Source: RGIG5952 sp045627605 (lineage in GTDB: Bacteria > Verrucomicrobiota > Kiritimatiellia > RFP12 > JAAYLN01). From it: 23,933 bases of DNA. Within the stretch, counting starts at the first letter, position 1. Every line of letters starts with the position of its first letter. Positions 1-6,167 of the stretch are shown one piece after another. The stretch spans positions 1-23,933 of the forward strand of contig JAZQOA010000027.1 of NCBI GenBank assembly GCA_045627605.1, read 5' to 3'. A model generated the notes under the pieces. The model did not search any database and was not told the origin of the DNA. It saw nothing but the letters and a program-made list of their open reading frames with translations. Both the position numbers and the translations under genes were made by a program.

Positions 1-137
1 TGATCCGCCAGGTCTTCGCCGGGCTTCCAAAGGGGGAAAAAGGCGTCAAACCCCGCCTCGGCCAAGACCCGCGCCCGTTCCGCAGGCGCGGCGCCAAAGG
101 CCTCGAAGATGTTGACGCCGAGCTTGTGCTTCCACAT
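1..137 (-). CDS. Partial TIM-barrel sugar isomerase/epimerase-like protein (N-terminus only)
   Basis: An open frame of 45 codons starts with ATG at 137 and runs off the window edge, so only the N-terminus is visible. It begins MWKHKLGVNIFEAFG and continues with an AGFDAFF segment. This resembles the first beta strand and helix of xylose-isomerase-like TIM barrels (sugar phosphate isomerase/epimerase family). The start lies 11 bases after the stop of the DapA-like gene, with a G-rich stretch (GGCGGGGCGG) as a possible ribosome binding site. It is the last visible gene of the minus-strand sugar operon, where a sugar isomerase or epimerase would fit. The family call rests on a short stretch and is tentative; that it is a real gene is more certain. 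Confidence 0.55.
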   Translation of the reverse strand, partial: MWKHKLGVNIFEAFGAAPAERARVLAEAGFDAFFPLWKPGEDLAD

Positions 138-148
138 GGCCGCCCCGC

Positions 149-1216
149 CTATGCCCGGACCAGGTCTTCGCGACCGATGAAACGGAGCATGTCGTCGTAG
201 CACTCGTCGAGTTCGGCGACTTGCTCGTCCGTGAGCGAAAGTTCGCCGAGCTTCCACTTCGACTTGTCGTCGCCGGTGGCGACAGTCCCCTGCTCTTCCT
301 GTTTCGCGGCGAGGTATTCGCGCGAGACGGTCGTGTCGAAGACGCCCAGCCGCCTGAGGTAGTGCAGCGAGTAGCCGCGGAGTCCGCCAGGGTATTCGCG
401 CTGGTCGATGAGAAGGCGGTAGAGCGCGTAGGCCGCCGTGAGCGTCCCGTCGGGGTCGCGGGCCTCCATTTGCCGCCAGATGTAGGCGAGGAGCGGCGCG
501 TAGGCGCAGCGCCCCGTGATGAGGCCCTCGCTGCCGATGCGGCGGCTCTGGTGGAGCCATTGCCAGCCCCCCCAGGCGCTGAAAACGGTGTGGATCACGG
601 GTTTGGCGGCGATTTCCAGCCTCATGCGCACGTTCGCCTCGGGTCCCCCGCTCTCCTCCTTGAGGTAGCCGAAGATGTCGGGATGGCGGCGGGCGAGGTC
701 GATGAGCAAGTCCACGTCCGGGGCCGGGCATGTCGCGTTGACGTAGGTCTGGATGATGCCCGGGCGGCGGGCGACTTCGGCCAGCTTCTCGAAGTAGAAG
801 CGGATGTCGTCCTGCGTCGTGCCGTTGTCGGGCGGACGCGAAATGATCGCGATCTGCGCCCCGGGGTATTTCGCCGCGACGGCCTCGACCGCTTCGGCTT
901 CGCGCACCATCTGCTCCCAGGTCGCGCCGTTGCAGCCGAAGGTCATCATGCAGGGCACACCCTCCATCGCCCGCGCGCACGCCTCGTAGCCGCGCACCTT
1001 CTCCTCGAAGGCGAGCAGATCGACCGAGTCGTTCGACTGGCACCAGATGACGCCCGGGCACCCCGAGTCGGCGGTGAACTTCGCGCCGCGGGCCAGCGAA
1101 GCGTAATCAACCGAACCGTCCGCGAGGTAGGGCGTGGAGAGAATCGGAAACGGCCCCCGCATCCGCTTGTCGCCGCCGCCATCAGTCTTTTCAACGGCTG
1201 TCGTCGCGTCTTTCAT
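149..1216 (-). CDS. DapA/KDG-aldolase family lyase (dihydrodipicolinate synthase superfamily)
   Basis: This 355-aa protein belongs to the DapA/NanA/KDG-aldolase superfamily of Schiff-base TIM-barrel lyases. The Schiff-base lysine is probably K186 in GYLKEES, and the partner tyrosine Y158 in QTYVN. The usual GGTTGE-type substrate loop near residues 56-63 is replaced by GVIWCQSND, so the substrate is not the classical DapA one. At 355 aa it is longer than the usual ~300, mainly at the C-terminus. ATG at 1216 was chosen because AAAGGA lies 8 bases upstream; the same AAAGGA...TTTGCAAATG context precedes the class II aldolase gene. It follows dgoD by 28 bases. The likely role is cleavage of the 2-keto-3-deoxy sugar acid made by the dehydratase into pyruvate and an aldehyde; that substrate is inferred from context. 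Confidence 0.85.
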   Translation of the reverse strand: MKDATTAVEKTDGGGDKRMRGPFPILSTPYLADGSVDYASLARGAKFTADSGCPGVIWCQSNDSVDLLAFEEKVRGYEACARAMEGVPCMMTFGCNGATWEQMVREAEAVEAVAAKYPGAQIAIISRPPDNGTTQDDIRFYFEKLAEVARRPGIIQTYVNATCPAPDVDLLIDLARRHPDIFGYLKEESGGPEANVRMRLEIAAKPVIHTVFSAWGGWQWLHQSRRIGSEGLITGRCAYAPLLAYIWRQMEARDPDGTLTAAYALYRLLIDQREYPGGLRGYSLHYLRRLGVFDTTVSREYLAAKQEEQGTVATGDDKSKWKLGELSLTDEQVAELDECYDDMLRFIGREDLVRA

Positions 1217-1244
1217 TTGCAAATCCTTTCGGCCGGGAATCCGG

Positions 1245-2393
1245 TCACCATTCGGCGACGGAACCGTCGGCATGGCGCCAGAGCGGGTTCTTCCACGCAT
1301 GCGGCGTCTTGTTCTCCTCGACGACGAGGGCCTTGTCAACCTCGACGCCGAGACCGGGAAGCGACGGCATGCGGCAAAGGCCGTCCGCAAAGGTGAAGTC
1401 GCCGCGGTTCTTGACGTAGTCGAGCACCGAGCGGCCAACGTTGTAGTGGATGCCCATGCTCTGCTCCTGGATGACGGCGTTGTAGGCGACGGCGTCGACG
1501 TTGAGGCAGGCGGCCAGGGCAATGGGGCCAAGCGGGCAGTGCGGGGCGAGAGCCACGTCGCAGGCCTCGGCCAGGGCGGCGATTTTCCGCACCTCGGTGA
1601 GACCGCCCGCATGGCTGAGGTCGGGCTGGACGATGTCCACGCCGCCGACGCGCAGGAGGCGCTTGAAGTCGTACTTGGAGAAAAGCCGCTCGCCCGTGGC
1701 GATCGGGATGTTGCAGGCGCGGGCAATCTCGGGGAACTCCTCCATGTTCTCGCAGAGGACAGGCTCCTCGATGAACATCGGGTCGAAAGGTTCGAGTTTC
1801 TTCGCCAGGATCTTCGCCATGGGCTTGTGGACGCGCCCGTGGAAGTCGATGGCGATCCCGAAGTACTTGCCGCAGGTTTCGCGGATGGCGGCGACACGTT
1901 CGAGGACGGCGTCCAGCTTGTCGTAGGAGTCGAGCATCTGGAGTTCCTCGGTCGCGTTCATCTTGACGGCCTTGAACCCCTCCTCCTTGCACTTGAGCGC
2001 TTCCGCGCCGACAGCCGCGGGCCGATCCCCGCCGACCCAGCGGTAGACGCGGATCGTCTCGCGCGCCTTGCCGCCCATCAGCTGCCAGGCCGGGGCGCCG
2101 AAGACCTTGCCCTTGATATCCCAGAGGCACTGGTCGATGCCCGAGATCGCGCTCATCAGGACGCCGCCGCCACGGTAGAAGCCGCCGCGGTAGAGCGTGT
2201 TCCAGACATCCTCGATGGCGGCGGGATCGCGTCCGATGAGATACGAGGCCATCTCGTCGACGCAGGCGCGCACCGCGCCGGCGTGGCCTTCGAGCACGGC
2301 CTCGCCCCAGCCCGCCGTTCCGGCGTCGGTCTCGATTTCGACGAAACACCACCTGGGGCGGACCAGATAGGTGTTGACAGCGGTGATTTTCAT
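1245..2393 (-). CDS. dgoD: D-galactonate dehydratase (enolase superfamily)
   Basis: This 382-aa protein matches D-galactonate dehydratase (EC 4.2.1.6) along its whole length and equals the E. coli enzyme in length. It dehydrates D-galactonate to 2-keto-3-deoxy-D-galactonate. Recognisable landmarks are the N-terminal capping domain (MKITAVNTYLV, GWGEAV, YRGGFYRGG), the catalytic DFHGR (D183, H185), metal-binding IEEP and GER motifs, the APHCPLGP active-site histidine loop and the C-terminal WRNPLWRH-like ending WKNPLWRHADGSVAEW. The start is preceded by GGGGGAA. It lies 33 bases after rhaA and 28 before the DapA-like lyase, consistent with one transcript. A related sugar-acid specificity is possible, but the conservation argues for galactonate. 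Confidence 0.93.
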   Translation of the reverse strand: MKITAVNTYLVRPRWCFVEIETDAGTAGWGEAVLEGHAGAVRACVDEMASYLIGRDPAAIEDVWNTLYRGGFYRGGGVLMSAISGIDQCLWDIKGKVFGAPAWQLMGGKARETIRVYRWVGGDRPAAVGAEALKCKEEGFKAVKMNATEELQMLDSYDKLDAVLERVAAIRETCGKYFGIAIDFHGRVHKPMAKILAKKLEPFDPMFIEEPVLCENMEEFPEIARACNIPIATGERLFSKYDFKRLLRVGGVDIVQPDLSHAGGLTEVRKIAALAEACDVALAPHCPLGPIALAACLNVDAVAYNAVIQEQSMGIHYNVGRSVLDYVKNRGDFTFADGLCRMPSLPGLGVEVDKALVVEENKTPHAWKNPLWRHADGSVAEW

Positions 2394-2426
2394 GGCGGAT
2401 TCCCCCGGGGTCGCATTCGCCGCGCG

Positions 2427-3677
2427 TTAAACGCGCTTCGAGAGGACGTCGCGCTCGTAGGCGAGGACGTCGTCGAACCACGCGCCATCCTGCGGCGCGC
2501 CCTGCCGGCGGCAGTACTCCGCCCAGATTTCGGCGAACGGGTAGAACTTGAGCTCCTCCTGCATGACGAGGAGACGCGTGAAATCCTGGCGGTCCTGCAT
2601 CTCGCGGAGGGCGTCGCAGGGCTGCAGCAAGGCGTAGAGAAGCGCCTTCTGCATGTTGCGGAAACCCGTCGTCCAGGCGGCGATGCGGTTGATCGAGGCG
2701 TCAAAGTAGTCGAGTGCGATGAAAACGCGGCCGAGCGCCTTGCAACGGACGATTTCCCGGGCGATTTCCTTCGTCTCGTCGTCGAAAAGGACGACATGGT
2801 CGCTGTCCCAGCGGACAGGGCGGGAGACGTGCAGCGCGATTTTCTCGTCGTAGGCGAGGAGCGCGCTGATCTTGTCGGAAATCACTTCGGTCGGGTGGTA
2901 ATGGCCGGAGTCCATCAGCGAAATGACGCCGTTGGCCTTGTTCTCCGCCGCGTACTTGAGGCAGAACTCGCCGCTTCCCACGGTGTAGGACTCGACGCCG
3001 ATGCCGAAAAGCTTGGCCTCGACGGTGACGTAGACCTTGGTCTTGTCGAAGGGTTCGGCGATGATTTCGTCAAACGACTTGCGGTAGCGAAGGCGCGGGC
3101 CGAGACGGTCGGCGGGGACGTCCTTCATGCCGTCGCCCGCCCAGAGGTTGATGACGCAGGGCTGGCCAAGCTCGTCGGCGAGGTACTGCGCGATGCGGAT
3201 GCAGCACTTGCCGTGCTCCACCCAGAAACGGCGGGTCTCCTCGCAGGGGCTCGCCAGCGTCAGCGGGTCGCACTTCGGGTGGCCGAAGAACGTCGGGTTG
3301 AAGTCCGCGCCCAGGCCGCGCGCCTTGCAGAACTCCACCCACTTTCTGAAATGGCGGGGCTCGATCTTGTCGCGGTCGACCCACTCGCCGGGTTCGAAGA
3401 TGGCGTAGCAGGCGTGGATGTTGATCTTCTTCGTGCCGGGGCAGAGGGCGAGCACCTTGTCGATGTCCGCCATCAGCTCTTCGGGCGCGCGCGCCTTGCC
3501 GGGGTAGTTCCCGGTCGTCTGGATGCCGCCCGAAAGCGGGCCCTTCTGGTCGAAGCCGCCGACGTCGTCGCCCTGCCAGCAGTGGAGCGAGACGGGAACC
3601 TTCGCGAGGGTTTCGAGGGCGGCGTCGGCATCGACGCCGAGAGTGGCGTATTTCGCCCTTGCTTCTTCGTAGCTCAT
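2427..3677 (-). CDS. rhaA: L-rhamnose isomerase
   Basis: This 416-aa protein is an L-rhamnose isomerase (EC 5.3.1.14), close to the 419-aa E. coli enzyme. It converts L-rhamnose to L-rhamnulose with divalent metals in a TIM barrel. Visible family signatures include VSLHCWQGDDVGGF near the N-terminus, GGIQTTGNYPGKAR, the metal-site segments VEAKLFGIG, DSGHYHPTEVISDKISA and RPVRWDSDHVV, and ALDYFDASINRIAAW. The ATG at 3677 has AAGGAG (3685-3690) 7 bases upstream. It sits between the class II aldolase (39-base gap) and dgoD (33-base gap). A rhamnulokinase would normally join this pathway; none is present here. Confidence 0.96.
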   Translation of the reverse strand: MSYEEARAKYATLGVDADAALETLAKVPVSLHCWQGDDVGGFDQKGPLSGGIQTTGNYPGKARAPEELMADIDKVLALCPGTKKINIHACYAIFEPGEWVDRDKIEPRHFRKWVEFCKARGLGADFNPTFFGHPKCDPLTLASPCEETRRFWVEHGKCCIRIAQYLADELGQPCVINLWAGDGMKDVPADRLGPRLRYRKSFDEIIAEPFDKTKVYVTVEAKLFGIGVESYTVGSGEFCLKYAAENKANGVISLMDSGHYHPTEVISDKISALLAYDEKIALHVSRPVRWDSDHVVLFDDETKEIAREIVRCKALGRVFIALDYFDASINRIAAWTTGFRNMQKALLYALLQPCDALREMQDRQDFTRLLVMQEELKFYPFAEIWAEYCRRQGAPQDGAWFDDVLAYERDVLSKRV

Positions 3678-3716
3678 TGTCGTTCTCCTTGGAAGTTGAC
3701 TTGGTTTGGCCGCGAC

Positions 3717-4535
3717 TTACCTGCCGGACTGCCCCATCGTGTAGCCGGCGAACTCGCGCGTGTTGTAGGGGGGCTGGCCTTCGGGAACCGCAAGGCCATT
3801 GGCGCGGCGCAACTTGAGGAAGGCGTCGAGGTACTTTTCACCGACCTGGTTCACGCGGCCCTTGTGGAGCCCGGCAAGCAACAGCATCTTGCAGTAGGCG
3901 TCGGCATTCTCAAGGTACCACTCGGCGGCCTCGATGTCGGCCGCGCCCGCGACGACGCCGTGATTCTCCATGAAGACGACGTTGGACTGCTTCGCGGCCT
4001 CGGCCACGGCCGCCGCCACTTCGGGCGTGCCCGGGGTGTCGTAGGGGGCGAGCGGAATCTGGCCGAGGAAAATGTCGGCCTCGGGGTTGACGCCGTTGGG
4101 CGGCACCAGGCCGGCGAAAAGGAAGGCGTTGCAGCACGGCGGGTGGGCGTGGATGCAGGCGTTCATGCCGGTGGCCTTCATCATTGCGATGTGCACGCGC
4201 ACCTCGCTCGTGGCGGGCCGGTAGCCGCAGAGCTGCCCCGCCTCCATGTCGACGAGGCAGACGTCTTCCTCGGTCATGAAGCCCTTTGAGCAAAGCGTCG
4301 GCGAGCAGAGAACGAGATCCTTCGCCACGCGCACGGAAAGGTTGCCGCCGTTGCCGTCGACATATTCGCGCTTGTAGAGGCGCCGGCCCATCTCGACGAT
4401 CTGGCGCTTGACGGCGCAGACCTCGGGCGAGGCGAAAAAGGCGTCGATCTCGGCACGGGTGCGCGGATCGTGCCCGGTCCAGTCAAAAACCCTGTTGACC
4501 AGGGGCGGCTTAATGTAGAGAGACTTGTCTGCCAT
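3717..4535 (-). CDS. Class II (zinc) aldolase, FucA/RhaD type; probable rhamnulose-1-phosphate aldolase
   Basis: This 272-aa protein is a class II aldolase/adducin-family enzyme. The spacing of the predicted zinc ligands E111 (TSEVRVH), H129 and H131 (HAHPP) and H192 (ENHGVV) is almost that of L-fuculose-1-phosphate aldolase. GNGGNLSVR and the SPT...SKGFM loop correspond to the phosphate-binding segments. Next to rhaA, the natural role is splitting L-rhamnulose 1-phosphate into DHAP and L-lactaldehyde, although fuculose- or ribulose-phosphate substrates cannot be excluded. ATG at 4535 is preferred over an in-frame TTG two codons upstream because AAAGGA lies 8 bases before it, as in the DapA-like gene. 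It is the first gene of the minus-strand operon. Confidence 0.85.
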   Translation of the reverse strand: MADKSLYIKPPLVNRVFDWTGHDPRTRAEIDAFFASPEVCAVKRQIVEMGRRLYKREYVDGNGGNLSVRVAKDLVLCSPTLCSKGFMTEEDVCLVDMEAGQLCGYRPATSEVRVHIAMMKATGMNACIHAHPPCCNAFLFAGLVPPNGVNPEADIFLGQIPLAPYDTPGTPEVAAAVAEAAKQSNVVFMENHGVVAGAADIEAAEWYLENADAYCKMLLLAGLHKGRVNQVGEKYLDAFLKLRRANGLAVPEGQPPYNTREFAGYTMGQSGR

Positions 4536-4556
4536 TTGCAAATTCCTTTGCCTTTA

Positions 4557-4565
4557 ATTTTACCA
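4557..4565 (-). promoter_or_regulatory. Extended -10 promoter of the rhamnose/galactonate operon
   Basis: On the minus strand TGGTAAAAT reads as an extended -10 element (TGN followed by TAAAAT, 4562-4557). Transcription from it would start near 4550, leaving a leader of about 15 bases that holds the AAAGGA ribosome binding site. No good -35 hexamer is visible at 16-18 bases, which fits extended -10 promoters. Confidence 0.5.
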
Positions 4566-4607
4566 CAAAAGCCCGGCGTTGCCGCAGCCGCCGGACAACC
4601 TGGTGCA

Positions 4608-4628
4608 ACGTTCCCGCCCGGGAAACGT
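4608..4628. promoter_or_regulatory. Imperfect palindrome between the divergent promoters, possible operator
   Basis: Arms ACGTT(c)CC and GG(a)AACGT form a 21-base quasi-palindrome between the sugar operon and pepC. It is 46 bases upstream of the operon -10 and 35 upstream of the pepC -10. Its size and location suit a regulator site, but no regulator gene is nearby and the match could be chance in GC-rich DNA. Confidence 0.25.
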
Positions 4629-4659
4629 ACCGAGGGCATCGGCAAGAAGATACCCGATA

Positions 4660-4668
4660 TGATATAAT
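4660..4668 (+). promoter_or_regulatory. Extended -10 promoter of pepC, placed for a leaderless start
   Basis: TGATATAAT combines a perfect TATAAT (4663-4668) with the upstream TG. Seven bases from the end of the hexamer to +1 puts the transcription start exactly on the A of the pepC ATG at 4675. There is no Shine-Dalgarno sequence and no convincing -35 box. Confidence 0.55.
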
Positions 4669-4674
4669 CACGCC

Positions 4675-6015
4675 ATGCAAAACACACACGAAATCACCCC
4701 CGAACTGCTCTCCTGCTTTTCAGCGGGATTCCATGCCGACGAGAAGAACGCCATCCGTCAGCACGCCGTTGTCAAGGCCGGCATTGGCGACGCCGCCGAA
4801 AACCACCAGGCCAACATCGACAACCCGATGGTCTTCTCCATCGAGCTCAAGGACACCGGCAAGATCACCAACCAGAAGGCCTCGGGCCGCTGCTGGCTCT
4901 TCGCGGCGCTCAACACGATGCGCTACGAAGTCATCCACAACCTCAACCTCGACGACTTCGAGCTTTCACAGAACTACCAGATGTTCTGGGACAAGCTTGA
5001 AAAAGCCAACTACTTCCTCGAAAGCATCGTCAAGACCGCCGGGGAGCCGCTCGACGGCCGCCTCGTCAACTTCATCATCGGCGCCCCGATGCAGGATGGC
5101 GGACAGTGGGACATGTACGCCGCGCTTGCCGACAAGTACGGTTGCGTCCCCAAGTGCGTCATGCCCGAGACCTTCCACTCCTCCAACACGCGCGTCATGA
5201 ACCGGCTCCTCACCTTCAAGCTCCGCGAGGACGCCGACGAACTCCGCGCCGCCGTCCGCGACGGCGCCAAGACCGCCCAACTCGACGCGCTCAAGGAGCG
5301 CATGCTCCAGGAAGTCTACAACGTGCTCGTCATTTGCCTTGGCGAACCGCCCGCGAAGTTCGATTTCGAATACCGCGACAAGGACGGCGAGTTCCACCGC
5401 GACGCCGGCCTCACGCCCAAGTCGTTTTTCAAGAAATACATCAGGCTCAACCTTGGCGACTACGTCTCCGTCATCAACGCGCCCACGGCCGACAAGCCCT
5501 ATGGCAAGACCTTCACGGTCGCCTTCCTCGGCAACGTCGTTGGCGGACGCGAAGTCAAGTACCTCAACCTCCCCTCGGCCGATCTCAAGAAAATCGCCAT
5601 CAGGCAGCTCAAGGACGGCAAGCCCGTTTGGTTCGGCTGCGACGTCGGGCAGATGAGCACGCGCGACACCGGGCTTCTGGCGCTCAACGCCTTCGACTAC
5701 GAGGCGGCGACGGGACTGAAGTTCGCCTTCGACAAGGCGCAGAGGCTCGACTACTGCATGTCGGGGATGTCCCACGCGATGGTCTTCCAGGGCGTCAACC
5801 TCGTCGACGGCAAGCCCAACCGCTGGAAAGTCGAGAACAGCTGGAGCGACAAGGCGGGGCAAAAAGGCTACTTCATCATGTCCGACGACTGGTTCGACGA
5901 ATACAACTACCAGGTCGTCGTGAACAAGAAGTACCTTACGGCGGCGCAGCGAAAGGCCTTCCAACAGGCCCCCATCGTGCTGAAGCCCTGGGATCCCATG
6001 GGCAGCCTCGCGTAG
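4675..6015 (+). CDS. pepC: Aminopeptidase C / bleomycin hydrolase family (peptidase C1B)
   Basis: This 446-aa cytosolic cysteine aminopeptidase has the papain-type triad of the C1B family: C73 in SGRCWLFAALN, H367 in GMSHAMVF and N388 in VENSWSD. The oxyanion glutamine region and the helical insert typical of hexameric bleomycin hydrolases are present. The C-terminus ends PWDPMGSLA; in this family the C-terminal arm reaches into the active site and limits the enzyme to aminopeptidase action. Length fits the usual ~440-450 aa and no signal peptide is present. The gene is divergent from the sugar operon. ATG at 4675 is the only start that keeps the family N-terminus; there is no ribosome binding site, only a -10 box immediately upstream. 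Confidence 0.95.
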   Translation: MQNTHEITPELLSCFSAGFHADEKNAIRQHAVVKAGIGDAAENHQANIDNPMVFSIELKDTGKITNQKASGRCWLFAALNTMRYEVIHNLNLDDFELSQNYQMFWDKLEKANYFLESIVKTAGEPLDGRLVNFIIGAPMQDGGQWDMYAALADKYGCVPKCVMPETFHSSNTRVMNRLLTFKLREDADELRAAVRDGAKTAQLDALKERMLQEVYNVLVICLGEPPAKFDFEYRDKDGEFHRDAGLTPKSFFKKYIRLNLGDYVSVINAPTADKPYGKTFTVAFLGNVVGGREVKYLNLPSADLKKIAIRQLKDGKPVWFGCDVGQMSTRDTGLLALNAFDYEAATGLKFAFDKAQRLDYCMSGMSHAMVFQGVNLVDGKPNRWKVENSWSDKAGQKGYFIMSDDWFDEYNYQVVVNKKYLTAAQRKAFQQAPIVLKPWDPMGSLA

Positions 6016-6041
6016 GCGCCCGGTATCATTTCCTTGCCTGA

Positions 6042-6095
6042 GGCGTAACTTTCACCTTTTCGCCTATTACGAAAAGTGTAACCTTTTGTTACGCC
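6042..6095 (+). promoter_or_regulatory. Long imperfect hairpin with GTAAC boxes upstream of the 734-aa gene
   Basis: GGCGTAAC (6042-6049) pairs with GTTACGCC (6088-6095). Inside, 6053-6062 pairs with 6070-6078 (CACcTTTTCG with CGAAAAGTG, one bulged C) around the loop CCTATTA. The 3' arm can instead form a small hairpin GTAAC-CTTTT-GTTAC (6078-6092), so the two folds exclude each other. Either an RNA switch, the transcription end of pepC, or operator DNA would fit. There is no U-tract for a standard terminator. Confidence 0.45.
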
Positions 6096-6167
6096 GCGCG
6101 TAACCAATGTGATTTCGCCCGTGCCGGGCGGAAGAACGACAATCAACAACAAGAAAGCGAGTTCATT
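6074..6167 (+). repeat. Leader repeat copy A (upstream of the 734-aa gene)
   Basis: This leader is nearly identical to 8993-9092. The first ~60 bases differ at two positions, and the rest shares a CAA-rich stretch followed by AAGAAAGCGAG before ATGAGTAT. It contains GTAAC at 6078 and 6100, inverted GTTAC at 6088, and a 6-bp GC hairpin CGCCCG-TGC-CGGGCG (6116-6130). No Shine-Dalgarno consensus is present; the A/C-rich, unstructured end may serve ribosome entry. Confidence 0.85.

Noticed and set aside
1134..4289. A 1051-codon open frame on the plus strand, opposite the sugar operon
   Set aside because: It lies antisense to dgoD, rhaA and the class II aldolase, all clear family members. Its translation is Arg/Ala/Val/Glu/Asp-rich with no domain pattern, as expected from the mirror of GC-biased codons.
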